Shown here one piece after another: positions 35,733 through 44,837 of a stretch of 64,000 nucleotides of DNA. This DNA comes from Rhizobiales bacterium 2SD (GTDB taxonomy: Bacteria; Pseudomonadota; Alphaproteobacteria; Rhizobiales; Beijerinckiaceae): positions 434,001-498,000 of the forward strand of contig SCMY01000001.1 in NCBI GenBank assembly GCA_005502805.1, given 5' to 3'. Numbering within the stretch: the stretch's first letter is position 1; every line of letters starts with the position of its first letter. The position numbers and the translations under genes were made by a program. Below the pieces are notes generated by a model. It was not told the DNA's origin. It saw only the letters and a program-made list of their open reading frames with translations, and did not search any database.

Positions 35733-36821
35733 TCATCGCTGCCAGGGCATCAGCCGGCGCTGCAGCCATTGCAGCCCGTAGGTCAGCAGCACGCCGAGCG
35801 CCATCACCACGACGAGGCCGGCGTACATCTTCTCGGGATTGAGCACCTCCCAATAGTAGAAGGTGATGTAGCCGACGCCTTGCTTCGCCCGCACGAACTC
35901 GACCGAGATGATCACGATCATCGCCGTTCCCAACGCGATGCGCAGGCCGGCGAAGATCACCGGCATGGCGCCGGGCAGGATGACATGGCGCAGCATCGAC
36001 CAGCCGCGCGCGCCGTAATTGCGCCCGGCCATCAGGTAGACCTTGTCGATGCCGCGGACGCCGGCCATCGTGTTGATCGCCATCAGGATGAAAACGGCGA
36101 GCGCCACCACGACGATCTTCGGCGCCTCGCCGAACGGGTCGGCGAACATCAGCATCACGATCGGGAAGATCGCGATCTTCGGCAGGACATAGATCGCCGA
36201 CAGCGTCGTATCGAGCATCAGGCGCACGGTCTGGTTCATGCCCATGACGACGCCGAGCAGCACGCCCGGCACCGCGCCGAGGATGAAGCCGCCGAGAACC
36301 CGCCCGACCGTCGCCAAGAGATGGCTCTCCGACAGCAGCTTCCAGACCCCGGCCATGCCGTCGGCGGCATAGACCTCGGGGATCAGCCAGGGCCGGCCGA
36401 GGAGGCTGGTGCCGGAGAAGCGATCATAGCGCACGGTCAGATCCCAGAGCCCGGCGGCGATGCGCGAGGGCTGGGGGAACCAGGTGGTGTTGAGCAGGCC
36501 GTAATCGCCGGCGAGCTGCCAGGTTAGCAGCACCAGCGCCGGGAAGCCGAAGGCCAGCGTACGCTCATAGATGCCCCTGCCCCGCACCGGCACGAGCCGG
36601 CCGGCGCGCTCGCCGATCAGCACCAGCAGGATGAAGCTGAGGCCGATCGCCGGCCAGGCGAAGTCGCGCCACAGGCCGAGAAGGGCGAGCAGCGCATGCG
36701 CCGCCAGCCCGCCGGCGACGAGCAGAACGAGGTCGCGCTTGTCATTGCCCACCGCGGAATCGCGCAGCGCCGGTTCGCGGCCCTGCCCGTCTGCGATCTC
36801 GTTCGCGGAGGTGATGGTCAT
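35733..36821 (-). CDS. NitT/TauT (SsuC)-type ABC importer permease with N-terminal extension
   Basis: This 362-residue protein is roughly 100 longer than typical SsuC/TauC permeases. The first 90 residues add two membrane helices (LVLLVAGGLAAHALLALLG and WPAIGLSFILLVLIG), and about 45 extra residues precede the core. The core has SHLLATVGRVLGGFILG and the EAA-type loop YGARGWSMLRHVILPGAMPVIFAGLR. It transports an organic anion taken up by the associated binding protein. It overlaps the ATPase gene by 4 bp. Confidence 0.9.
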   Translation of the reverse strand: MTITSANEIADGQGREPALRDSAVGNDKRDLVLLVAGGLAAHALLALLGLWRDFAWPAIGLSFILLVLIGERAGRLVPVRGRGIYERTLAFGFPALVLLTWQLAGDYGLLNTTWFPQPSRIAAGLWDLTVRYDRFSGTSLLGRPWLIPEVYAADGMAGVWKLLSESHLLATVGRVLGGFILGAVPGVLLGVVMGMNQTVRLMLDTTLSAIYVLPKIAIFPIVMLMFADPFGEAPKIVVVALAVFILMAINTMAGVRGIDKVYLMAGRNYGARGWSMLRHVILPGAMPVIFAGLRIALGTAMIVIISVEFVRAKQGVGYITFYYWEVLNPEKMYAGLVVVMALGVLLTYGLQWLQRRLMPWQR

Positions 36822-37624
36822 GGCCGCGCCTCCATCGCCCGCGTCACCTCGGCGCTGAGCTTCTCCCAGATCGCGGCGCGGTATTCGGCGAAGGCCGGAA
36901 GATTGGTCGTCGCGATGCTGCGCGGGCGCGGCAGATCGATCTTGAAGGTCGCAAGATGCCGGCCGGGCTGGGCGCTCATCAGGATGACGCGGTCACCGAG
37001 CAGCACGGCTTCATCGAGGCTATGGGTGATGTAGAGCACGGTCTTGCGCGTCTCCTCCCAGATCCGCAGCAGCTCCTCCTGGATGACGACGCGGGTCTGG
37101 GCGTCTAGCGCGCCGAGCGGCTCGTCCATCAGCAGCACCTCGGGATCGTTGGCGAGCGCCCGGACGATGCTGACGCGCTGCTTCATCCCGCCCGAGATCT
37201 GGTGCGGATAATAGTCCGCGAACCTGGACAGGCCGACGCGGTCGAGCCAGAAGCGGGCGGTGTCGAGCCGCTCCTTGCGCCCGATACCGCGCATCTGCAG
37301 GCCGAAGGCGACATTGTCGGCCAGGGTCTTCCAGGGAAAGATCGCATATTCCTGGAAGACGACGCTGTTCAGCGGCTTGGCTGCGTCCGCGCCGGGCCTG
37401 ATCGAGATCGCGCCCTGCGAGATCGACTCCAGCCCGGCGACCATGCGCAGGAAGGTCGACTTGCCGCAGCCGGACGGGCCGACGATGCAGACGAATTCGC
37501 CCTCGGTGACGTCGAGCGAGAAATCCTCGAGCGCGACCATCACCCCGTCGACTGTGGGATAGTGCTTGCTGACATTGCGCGCGCCGATCTTAGGCGCGGC
37601 CACGGCCGGCATGGCGCTCGTCAT
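36818..37624 (-). CDS. NitT/TauT-type ABC importer ATP-binding protein
   Basis: This 268-residue ATPase has Walker [10 protein letters not shown] (about residue 50), signature ISGGMKQR, Walker B LLMDEP followed by LGALDAQTR, and the switch His in [15 protein letters not shown]. These are the hallmarks of the SsuB/TauB/NrtD class. It energises the permease encoded by the overlapping next gene and is third in the leftward operon from 40255. Confidence 0.94.
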   Translation of the reverse strand: MTSAMPAVAAPKIGARNVSKHYPTVDGVMVALEDFSLDVTEGEFVCIVGPSGCGKSTFLRMVAGLESISQGAISIRPGADAAKPLNSVVFQEYAIFPWKTLADNVAFGLQMRGIGRKERLDTARFWLDRVGLSRFADYYPHQISGGMKQRVSIVRALANDPEVLLMDEPLGALDAQTRVVIQEELLRIWEETRKTVLYITHSLDEAVLLGDRVILMSAQPGRHLATFKIDLPRPRSIATTNLPAFAEYRAAIWEKLSAEVTRAMEARP

Positions 37625-37658
37625 CGCATGGCCCTCCGGGCAGGTTGCCGGCGCCTCC

Positions 37659-38711
37659 TCACTTGGCGGGAGCGGCCTTGCCGAGGGTCTCGATCGCCTT
37701 GTTGGCGAAGCGCTCGTCGATGGCCTTGGCCATGTCGAGCGGCTTCTCGTATTCGGTGCGGCCGTTCTCGCGGTGGACGCGCTCGATATCGGCGAGGCCG
37801 GCAGTCGGGATCGCCATGTTCGGATCGAAGACGATGGCGCCGCCGCTCTTGATCGCCTCCGGCGTCGAAGGCGTGAACTTGAGATAGGCGTCCATGTTGG
37901 CCTGGGAGAGATAGTCCGCGCCCTGCATCAGCCTGGCTGCTTCCGTCATCGCCAGCACGAAGCGCTCGGCTACCTCCGGCCGCTCCTTGATGAACTTGCC
38001 GGAAGCGACGAAGGCGACGGTCATCAACCCGGGCGTGATGTCCTGCATCAGGAGCTTGCCGGTGCCGGCCTTGAGGATCTGGTCGGAATAGGGCGAGGAG
38101 GTCAGCACCGCATCGACCGATTTGCCCTCCATCGCCGCCGGCATGTCGGCATTGCCGACATTGAGCAATTGAGCGTCGCGCAAGGTGAGCTTGGCGCTCT
38201 CCAGCGCCTTGCTGACGAAGTATTCGCCGCCGCTGCCCGGCCCGCCGGCCGCCGCGATGCGCTTGCCCTTGAGATCGGCCACCGTCTTCACCGCGCCGCT
38301 GTCGATCAGGTCCTTGCGGACGATAAGTTTGGTCGGCCCATCCGTCATGGGATCGAGCGCGCCGGGCGCGATCACCCGGATGTCGAGCCCGCGATTCCAG
38401 GCCGACCAGAGCGAGGCGACGATCGAGATGCCGCCGACATCGACCGAGCCCTTGTCGAGAAAGGCGATCGCCTCGGTGCCGGACTTGACGCTGTCGAGCT
38501 TGACCTCGAGCCCGTATTTCTTGAAGAGCCCGCGCGCCTCCGCGACATAGGCGGTCGCGAACTTCATGATCGGCACATAGGCGACGCGCACGGCCTGCGG
38601 CGGATCGAGCGGCTTCAGCGCCGGCGCCTGCGCTACAGCAGACGATGCTCCGGCGAGGCCGAGGAACAGGGCGGCGCAGGCGCTGCGCCAGCGGGCAAAT
38701 CGAAGCGACAT
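37659..38711 (-). CDS. NitT/TauT-type ABC importer substrate-binding protein
   Basis: The protein is 350 residues from the ATG at 38711, which follows GGGAGGACCAAAGG; the longer opening to 38831 would place 40 non-signal residues first. A signal peptide (ACAALFLGLAGASSAVAQ) leads into a binding protein with VRVAYVPIMKFATAYVAEARGLFKKYGLEVKL and DVGGISIVASLWSAWNRGLDIRV, the pattern of NMT1/SsuA-like proteins that bind sulfonates, nitrate, aromatic or other organic acids. The ligand is unknown; the linked flavoenzyme and SDR point to a carbon compound. Confidence 0.9.
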   Translation of the reverse strand: MSLRFARWRSACAALFLGLAGASSAVAQAPALKPLDPPQAVRVAYVPIMKFATAYVAEARGLFKKYGLEVKLDSVKSGTEAIAFLDKGSVDVGGISIVASLWSAWNRGLDIRVIAPGALDPMTDGPTKLIVRKDLIDSGAVKTVADLKGKRIAAAGGPGSGGEYFVSKALESAKLTLRDAQLLNVGNADMPAAMEGKSVDAVLTSSPYSDQILKAGTGKLLMQDITPGLMTVAFVASGKFIKERPEVAERFVLAMTEAARLMQGADYLSQANMDAYLKFTPSTPEAIKSGGAIVFDPNMAIPTAGLADIERVHRENGRTEYEKPLDMAKAIDERFANKAIETLGKAAPAK

Positions 38712-38730
38712 CCTTTGGTCCTCCCCTTGG

Positions 38731-38749
38731 AAGCGGCTTGGCGCCGCTT
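38731..38749 (-). terminator. Hairpin between the FAD enzyme and binding-protein genes
   Basis: AAGCGGC (38731-38737) and GCCGCTT (38743-38749) form a 7-bp stem with a 5-nt loop, just upstream of the binding-protein ribosome site. It could partly terminate, or set the differential expression often seen for binding-protein genes. No U-run follows on the minus strand. Confidence 0.4.
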
Positions 38750-38827
38750 TCCCTTCAATGTCCGGCAAGCTTCTTCGGCCTGCTCGCAAGGTCTCGTCAA
38801 CCGCACGACGGTGCGGCCGGCGCATGC

Positions 38828-40255
38828 TCATCCTTCCGCCATCGCGGGAGCCGTATTGAGATAGGCGCCCTGCACCTTGAGCGCGGCCCGCAGATCAGCG
38901 ATCGGCACCTCGCTCGGCGCCAGCGCCCGGTCGGCGGCTATCGCTGCGGCAATGCCGGCGGCCTGGCCGGTCAGCCAGCATTGCGGAATCTCACGCATGA
39001 AGGAATGGCTGGTGGCGTCACAGGAGAGATGCCGGCCGGGCGCCAACAGCCCGTCGACCTCGCGCGGCACGATCGCACCATAGGGCACCGAGACGTTCTG
39101 GAATTTCGGCGCGAGCGAGGGCGAGACGCCGATCTCGTCGGGCGCTACCGCACCGTCCCAGTTCTCGCGCGTCAGCTTGCCGCGCCCGGCAAGTCGCCGG
39201 CCGTGCCGCACGCCGAGCTGCGATCCCGACAGCATGATGAAGGCGTCGGAGAACCCCGGTGCATGGGCTCGGTAGAAGGAAAGATGCTCCAGCATCAGCC
39301 GGTGGCTCCTGATCTCGACCTCGGAGAGGTCCTCGACCTTGAGCGCCGAATAGCCGGCGAGCCGCGGCCCCATGAACACGGCGATGTCGTCGCGCCAGGA
39401 CACCGAAGGCTTGTCGAAGAAGCGCAGCTCCTCGCGCCCGCGCGCCATGAACTGCGCGAACTGCTCCGGCGTTTCGGCCCGGAAGCGCAGGAAGGCCTTC
39501 ATGTCGACGCCGCCGAACAGCCAGGAGGTGTTCATGCAGCCATGGATGTCGCGGGCGTCGACCTCGGTATCATAGGCCGAGCCCGCACCGGCGTAGAGAT
39601 CGCCGTCGCCGGTTGCATCGACCGTCACCCGGGCGAGGATGGCGCGCCGCCCCTCTTTGCTCTCGAAGGCGCAACCAGCGACGCGGCGCCCGTCCATGAT
39701 CGGGCTCGCGCCCCAGCCATGGAAGATCGGATGGACGCCGGCCTCCAGCACCATGGCGAGCGACTCGGCCTTCAGCCACTCCGGGTCGAGCGTTGGCGCA
39801 TGGGTGACGATGCCGTTGAAGGCAGCGTTGCGCTGGCCCCAATACGCCACGCGCTCTGGGTCGTGCGAGCCCCATTCAGTCCGCTCGGGACCAGCGATCC
39901 GGTCGCGGGTCAGGCGCGACAGCAATTCTTCGGCGAAGCCGCGGATGACGTGCCGCCCCTGCCAGTCGCTCATCCGATCGATCCAGATCACGAGGCCGCC
40001 GGTCGAGAGCCCGCCGAGATGGTTGTAGCGCTCGAGCAGCACGACATCGGCGCCGAGCCGAGCCGCCGCGACCGCGGCCGCGGTTCCGGCCGGCCCGCCG
40101 CCGACCACCAGCACATCGCATTCGGTATGGACGGGAAGACTGCGTGCCGGCTCCGCGACCGTCTTGTCCGACGGCCTGCGGCGATCGAATTTCTGCGTGT
40201 CGAAGGTTTCGGAGCGGAAGAACAGCCGCCCTCCCTCGCCTTCCATCGATCCCAT
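38828..40255 (-). CDS. FAD-dependent oxidoreductase (FAD_oxidored type)
   Basis: This 475-residue enzyme has an N-terminal dinucleotide fold (CDVLVVGGGPAGTAAAVAAARLG...LLERYNHLGG, about residues 40-75) and the VDATGDGDL motif near residue 215, characteristic of the HdrA/FAD_oxidored family of flavin dehydrogenases. The ATG at 40255 follows GGGGAAC and is preferred over the opening's first codon at 40270. It is the first gene of the leftward operon with the NitT/TauT importer and SDR, and is divergent from a LysR gene. The reaction is unknown. Confidence 0.85.
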   Translation of the reverse strand: MGSMEGEGGRLFFRSETFDTQKFDRRRPSDKTVAEPARSLPVHTECDVLVVGGGPAGTAAAVAAARLGADVVLLERYNHLGGLSTGGLVIWIDRMSDWQGRHVIRGFAEELLSRLTRDRIAGPERTEWGSHDPERVAYWGQRNAAFNGIVTHAPTLDPEWLKAESLAMVLEAGVHPIFHGWGASPIMDGRRVAGCAFESKEGRRAILARVTVDATGDGDLYAGAGSAYDTEVDARDIHGCMNTSWLFGGVDMKAFLRFRAETPEQFAQFMARGREELRFFDKPSVSWRDDIAVFMGPRLAGYSALKVEDLSEVEIRSHRLMLEHLSFYRAHAPGFSDAFIMLSGSQLGVRHGRRLAGRGKLTRENWDGAVAPDEIGVSPSLAPKFQNVSVPYGAIVPREVDGLLAPGRHLSCDATSHSFMREIPQCWLTGQAAGIAAAIAADRALAPSEVPIADLRAALKVQGAYLNTAPAMAEG

Positions 40256-40349
40256 GGTCCGTTCCCCCAAGGGGCCTTACGTCCGGGCCTATCACACCCG
40301 CCCGGCGGCAGCTTCACCAAGACGAGGATAGGAGCGCCGCAGCGCCCTG

Positions 40350-40396
40350 TTCAAATGAATTTGAAGGCCTTATTCATGAGCTGGATTGCTCAATCC
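40350..40396. promoter_or_regulatory. Two close palindromes in the divergent FAD-enzyme/LysR promoter region
   Basis: TTCAAAT-GA-ATTTGAA (40350-40365) and GGATTG-CT-CAATCC (40383-40396) are both perfect dyads with a 2-nt centre, 12 bp before the LysR start. Such paired sites are typical of LysR recognition and activation sites, so autoregulation plus control of the 40255-34940 operon is likely. Confidence 0.55.
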
Positions 40397-40407
40397 AAGG
40401 TGATCCG

Positions 40408-41379
40408 ATGGATGTCGCCGGGCTCGAAGCCTTCATCCAGATCGCGGAATTCGGCAGCTTCCGCCGCGCTGCCCAGGCAATGCGGCTGTCGCAGACGGCC
40501 CTGAGCCACCGCATCCGCAAGCTCGAGGAGGATGTCGGCGTCACCCTGTTCCAGCGCACCACCCGCAGCCTTTCTCTGACCCGAGCCGGTCAGGACTTCT
40601 TCCCCGAAGCACGCGATGCGCTGGTGCGGCTCTCGACGCTCTACGAGAATCTGAAACGCGAAGGCCGGCAGGCACAGGAGCGCGTCTCAGTCGGCTGCCT
40701 CGGCTCGCTCGGCGAGCATTTCCTGCCCGAAGTGCTCAGGGAGTTCCGCCAGCGCCATCCCGGCGTCTCGGTCACCGTCTTCGACGAGCCCGTGGCGGCG
40801 CTGCGTGAGCGCGTCGCCTCCGGCGAGGCGCAGTTCGCCCTCACCATCCTCGGCGCCCAGCTCTGGACCCAGAAATCCCGCGCCTTGTTCGAGGAGGACT
40901 TCGTCGCAGCGGTCCCAGCCGGCCACGAGCTGGCGGAACGCGAAGAATTGACCTGGGCCGATCTCGTCGGCCACCCGCTGGCGCGTGTCGCGACCACGAC
41001 GAGCCACGGCTTCATGTTGAGCGAGAGCCTCGGCACCTTCGGCGAACGGCTCGACTGGGCCTATGAGGTCCAGCGCGTCAACATGGCCGCCTGCTTCGTC
41101 GCCAGCGGCATCGCCATCACCGTACTGCCACGCCTCGCCATCCCACCGAGCACGGAACTGCGCGTCATCCCGATCACCGCGCCGCTGATCCGTCGCACCG
41201 TCGGCATCATCGCCAGGGACGGCGTGCAATTGCCTCGGCCGGCCCTGCAATTGCAGCGCCTGCTGCTGCACGCGATCACGCGCCACCCCAAGACTGCGGC
41301 GGCGAGGGCAGCCAGAGTTCAGCCCGGCATCCCGGACAAGGAGACGACGGAATCGAGCTCGTCCCGATCGAGCGCATAG
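40408..41379 (+). CDS. LysR-family transcriptional regulator
   Basis: This 323-residue protein has an N-terminal helix-turn-helix (MDVAGLEAFIQIAEFGSFRRAAQAMRLSQTALSHRIRKLEEDVGV) and a LysR substrate-binding domain (VSVGCLGSLGEHFLPEVLREF...). It is divergent from the FAD enzyme/NitT-ABC operon and, on its other side, only the oppositely oriented 41319-42026 gene separates it from the AroE-like cassette, so it could control either. Its last 61 bp overlap the end of that convergent gene. The C-terminal 25 residues are low-complexity. Confidence 0.92.
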   Translation: MDVAGLEAFIQIAEFGSFRRAAQAMRLSQTALSHRIRKLEEDVGVTLFQRTTRSLSLTRAGQDFFPEARDALVRLSTLYENLKREGRQAQERVSVGCLGSLGEHFLPEVLREFRQRHPGVSVTVFDEPVAALRERVASGEAQFALTILGAQLWTQKSRALFEEDFVAAVPAGHELAEREELTWADLVGHPLARVATTTSHGFMLSESLGTFGERLDWAYEVQRVNMAACFVASGIAITVLPRLAIPPSTELRVIPITAPLIRRTVGIIARDGVQLPRPALQLQRLLLHAITRHPKTAAARAARVQPGIPDKETTESSSSRSSA

Positions 41380-42026
41380 GCGAGATCGTAGTGGGTCCAG
41401 GCCTCCCGGCCTTGCGCCAGCCCGTGCGCGTCGAGCGCCGCATCGAGCACGCCGGCGATGTCGGCAAGGCGATCCCGGCCATGGCACTCGACCATCAGCG
41501 CCGCGCCATCGGCATAGGACCCTCCCTCGCTCGGCGGCACCGAGAACGGCACCGGTGCGACGGCAGGATCCTTCGTCAACACATGGATCGCCGTCGCTGC
41601 CGTCTTCTGCAGCACGAGCTCCGTCACGGCCTCCCAGCCGCCTTGCGGCGCTGCAGCATTCGCGAAGACGCTCGCCATCAGGGCGCCGCCCACGCCGCCG
41701 CCGCGGCTCAGCCGGACCAGATGACCGACGCGGAAGAAGCCGCGAAAGGACGGGCGCATGCTGCGCGACCACGCCGTCGGGTTCTGCAGCAGCGCCCGGT
41801 AGGACGCGCTGTCGAGCACGCCGTTATTCTCGAGCTCGTAGAGCGTCAGGAATTCCGGCAGCGGCCCCTCACCGCGATGATAGCGGCGGGCCCGCAGCAT
41901 GCCGGGGATCGCGAGTCGCTCAGGAACATGCTGGCGTGTATGCCAGAGATCGTATTCGCCGCGCCGCCCGGGATCGACGCCGTTCCAGAGCGAGAGCATT
42001 CCAGCGCCTTTGAGCATCGCCGTCAT
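41319..42026 (-). CDS. Protein of unknown function, possible dimeric alpha/beta-barrel (EthD-like)
   Basis: This 235-residue protein starts at the ATG at 42026, which follows AAAGGACGG; the opening upstream to 42128 has no protein-like character. The segment MLSLWNGVDPGRRGEYDLWHTRQHVPERLAIPGMLRARRY followed by FLTLYELEN resembles one half of a dimeric alpha/beta barrel, as in EthD and related small-molecule-binding proteins. A second half appears after residue 120. I do not recognise a specific family. It is convergent with the LysR gene and divergent from the AroE-like gene. Confidence 0.65.
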   Translation of the reverse strand: MTAMLKGAGMLSLWNGVDPGRRGEYDLWHTRQHVPERLAIPGMLRARRYHRGEGPLPEFLTLYELENNGVLDSASYRALLQNPTAWSRSMRPSFRGFFRVGHLVRLSRGGGVGGALMASVFANAAAPQGGWEAVTELVLQKTAATAIHVLTKDPAVAPVPFSVPPSEGGSYADGAALMVECHGRDRLADIAGVLDAALDAHGLAQGREAWTHYDLAYALDRDELDSVVSLSGMPG

Positions 42027-42300
42027 CCGTCCTTTGCCGTTCGGAGCCCTGGCGCAGCCCGTCACCGTCATGAGCGAGGCACTGGTGCAACTGCACAGCC
42101 GCGTCGCGCGGTCCTCGTCGAGCGCCATGCCGCCCTCGCAGTGCCGATCGTCGACCGCGCCAATGTGCCGGTCAACGGTCAGGTCGCCTCAGCCGCCGCC
42201 CAGCTGGAGCATGACGAGGCCGTGCAGGTGCGGCTTCCCGGCGCCATCGAAACTCCGGATGATCACATGGCCCGAGAGCCGCCGCCGAAGGATATGACCC
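42027..42300. other. Intergenic stretch without a supported gene
   Basis: This 274-bp region must hold the divergent promoters of the 42026 (leftward) and 42301 (rightward) genes. Short openings on both strands exist, for example a plus-strand stretch reading VPIVDRANVPVNGQVASAAAQLEHDEAVQVRLPG, but none has a ribosome site or a family I recognise. No clear operator was seen. It could be a decayed gene end. Confidence 0.4.
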
Positions 42301-43107
42301 GTGAGCATCACCATCACCGGCGCAACGCGCCTCAACCTCATCGTCGGCGAGCCGATCGCGCAGGTGAAGTCGCCCGCCGGGATGACCGCCGCCTTCGCCG
42401 AGCGCGGCCATGACGGCATCGTCGCACCGGTACGCGTCGCGCCCGAGCATCTCGACGCCTTTCTCGCCGCGCTCGACCATGTCCCGAACTGCGACGGCAT
42501 CATCGTCACCGTCCCCCACAAATTCGCCTGCCACCGCCATTGCGCCAGCGCCACCGAGCGCGGCGACTTCCTCGGCACGGTCAACATCATGCGTCGGCGC
42601 AAGGACGGCGCCTGGCATGGCGACATCGTCGACGGGCTCGGCTTCGTCGGGGCGGTCAAGGCCAATGGCGGCGAGCCCGAAGGCAAGCGCGCTCTGCTGG
42701 TCGGCGCGGGCGGCGCCGGCTCGGCGATCGCGCTCGCCCTCGTCGATGCCGGTGTCCGCGAGCTCGCCATCCACGATGCCGACGCCGAGCGCCGCGACCG
42801 GCTGATCGCCCGCCTCGACGGCCGGGGCGGCACGAAAGTTACGGTCGGCTCGGCCGATCCGAGCGGCTTCGAGCTCGTCGCCAATGCTTCGCCTGCCGGC
42901 ATGAGGCCGGGCGACCCGCTGCCGGTCGAGGTCGACAGGCTCGCGCCCGAGACCTTCGTCGGCTGCGTCATCACCGTTCCCGTGGTCTCGCCGCTGATCG
43001 AGGCCGCCCGCAAGCGCGGCTGCAAGACCTCGACCGGCAGCGACATGTACCAGGCGCTGCAGAGCGCCATGGTCGATTTCCTGCTCGCCGGCGAGCGTAT
43101 CGGCTGA
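42301..43107 (+). CDS. Shikimate dehydrogenase-family protein, divergent active site
   Basis: This 268-residue AroE fold has the TVPHK motif with catalytic Lys74, GDIVDGLGF with Asp111, and a nucleotide-binding loop GAGGAGSAI (135-143). The N-terminal substrate loop reads GEPIAQVKSP where shikimate dehydrogenases have two serines that hold the shikimate carboxylate (HS-x-S type). The usual NTD triplet is replaced by IVD. It is therefore likely a paralogue acting on another cyclic hydroxy acid. It is the first gene of an operon with two flavoproteins and a TIM-barrel protein. Confidence 0.85.
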   Translation: MSITITGATRLNLIVGEPIAQVKSPAGMTAAFAERGHDGIVAPVRVAPEHLDAFLAALDHVPNCDGIIVTVPHKFACHRHCASATERGDFLGTVNIMRRRKDGAWHGDIVDGLGFVGAVKANGGEPEGKRALLVGAGGAGSAIALALVDAGVRELAIHDADAERRDRLIARLDGRGGTKVTVGSADPSGFELVANASPAGMRPGDPLPVEVDRLAPETFVGCVITVPVVSPLIEAARKRGCKTSTGSDMYQALQSAMVDFLLAGERIG

Positions 43108-43115
43108 GGTCCAAG

Positions 43116-44837
43116 ATGTTCACGACGCTGGCGGCCCTGCCGGAACAGACCTCCTACGACATCATCGTCGCCGGCTCTGGCGCCGCCGGGCTGGCGGCGG
43201 CAGTCTTCGCCGCGATCGAGGGCCGCTCGGTGCTCGTCATCGAGCGCACCGATCATGTCGGCGGCACCAGTGCCCTCTCCGCCGCCACGACCTGGGTCCC
43301 GAATTCTCTGCATGCCGAGAAGGTCGCGACCGGAGATTCGCTGGAGAAGGCCGCCCGTTTTCTCGACGGCGTCGTCGGCAACCATTCCTCGGCCCGGCTG
43401 CGCGAGGCTTTTTTGCGCGCGGGGCCGCAGGCGATCGCCACGCTGGAAGAGCGCACCGCGGTCCATTTCCGCCCCTACGCCACCCATCCAGACTATGAAT
43501 CCGATGTCGAGGGCTCGACCCTGCGCGGGCGCGCCCTCGAGCCCATCCCCTTCGATGGCCGCCGGCTCGGCGCCGATCTCCACCGCATCCGGCCGCCGAT
43601 CCCGGAATTCACGCTGTTCGGCGGCATGATGATCGACCGCACCGATATCGGCCATCTGCTCAAGCTCCGGACCTCCTGGGCCTCGTTCAAGCACGCGGCC
43701 TCCATTCTCGGCCGCTACGGGCTCGACCGCCTCGGCGGCAAGCGCGGCACCCGCCTCGTCATGGGCAACGCCCTGATTGGCGGCCTGCTGCTGACGCTGA
43801 AGCAGCATGGCGGCGCCGTCCTGCTCAACGCCTCGATCACCGAGCTGCAGAGCGGGCCGGACGGCGTCAGCGGCGTCATCGTCGAGCAGAGCGGCGTGAC
43901 GCGCGCGATCACAGCCGGGCTCGGTGTCGTGCTCGCCGCCGGCGGCTTCAACCGCCATCCGCAGCGCCGCGGCACCATGCTCCACAGTCCGACGCCGGCG
44001 CTCAGCCCTGCCGCACCCGGCCATACCGGCGCGATGCAGGATCTCGCGCTCAGGCTCGGCGCCCGCTTCGGCGAGGGCAGCCGCGACAATGCCTATTGGG
44101 CGCCGGTCTCGACGCGAATGCGGCCGGACGGCTCGACCGCCGTCTTCCCGCATTTCGTACTCGACCGCAGCAAGCCCGGCACCGTCTGCGTCGACCAGAC
44201 CGGCCGTCGCTTCGTCAATGAATCCACTTCCTACCACCTGTTCAGCCGCGCCATGTTTGAGGCGAACCGGACGCGACCGACCATTCCCTGCTGGATCATC
44301 ACCGATGCCGAGGGCTTGCGTCGCTACGGGCTCGGCATGGTCCGGATGGGCACGCGCGACCTCAAGCCCTTCCTCACCGACGGCTATCTCGTCGAAGGCG
44401 CGACCGTCGCCGAGCTCGCCGGGAAGCTCGCCATCGATCCGGAGATCCTCGCCGAGACCATCGCCCGCATGAACGATCACGCCCGCAGCGGCGTCGATCC
44501 CGAGTTCGGCCGTGGCGCCACCGACTATCACCGCATCAATGGCGACGCCTCGCGCGGCCTGCCCAACCCGACGCTGGGTCCGATCGCGACGGCGCCCTTC
44601 TATGCGGTCAAGCTGACGCCAGGTGATATCGGCGCCGCGACCGGGCTCGTCATCGACGAGAATGCGCAGGTGCTCGGCGAGGACGACCGGCCGATCGGCG
44701 GACTCTATGCCTGCGGGAACGAGGCGCAGTCGATCATGGGCGGGACCTATCCGGGCCCCGGCATCACCATCGGCCCGGCCATCACCTTCGCCTGGTGCGC
44801 GATCCGTCATGCGCTCGGGGAGCGTGCGGCAGGATGA
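43116..44837 (+). CDS. FAD-dependent dehydrogenase, KstD/fumarate-reductase-like (copy 1)
   Basis: This 573-residue flavoprotein has an FAD motif YDIIVAGSGAAGLAAAVFAAIEG...GGTSALS near the N-terminus, a middle VVLAAGGFNRHPQRR segment and a C-terminal GGLYACGNEAQSIMGGTYPGPGITIGPAITFAW. This layout is shared by 3-ketosteroid-delta1-dehydrogenases and fumarate reductase flavoproteins that introduce or remove a C=C bond next to a carbonyl. The start follows 8 bp after the AroE-like gene. It overlaps the next, paralogous flavoprotein by 4 bp. Confidence 0.88.
   Translation: MFTTLAALPEQTSYDIIVAGSGAAGLAAAVFAAIEGRSVLVIERTDHVGGTSALSAATTWVPNSLHAEKVATGDSLEKAARFLDGVVGNHSSARLREAFLRAGPQAIATLEERTAVHFRPYATHPDYESDVEGSTLRGRALEPIPFDGRRLGADLHRIRPPIPEFTLFGGMMIDRTDIGHLLKLRTSWASFKHAASILGRYGLDRLGGKRGTRLVMGNALIGGLLLTLKQHGGAVLLNASITELQSGPDGVSGVIVEQSGVTRAITAGLGVVLAAGGFNRHPQRRGTMLHSPTPALSPAAPGHTGAMQDLALRLGARFGEGSRDNAYWAPVSTRMRPDGSTAVFPHFVLDRSKPGTVCVDQTGRRFVNESTSYHLFSRAMFEANRTRPTIPCWIITDAEGLRRYGLGMVRMGTRDLKPFLTDGYLVEGATVAELAGKLAIDPEILAETIARMNDHARSGVDPEFGRGATDYHRINGDASRGLPNPTLGPIATAPFYAVKLTPGDIGAATGLVIDENAQVLGEDDRPIGGLYACGNEAQSIMGGTYPGPGITIGPAITFAWCAIRHALGERAAG

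Noticed and set aside
42061..42297. Plus-strand coding fragment reading VPIVDRANVPVNGQVAS...
   Set aside because: No start signal, no recognisable family and competing frames of equal quality; kept only as an unassigned intergenic stretch.
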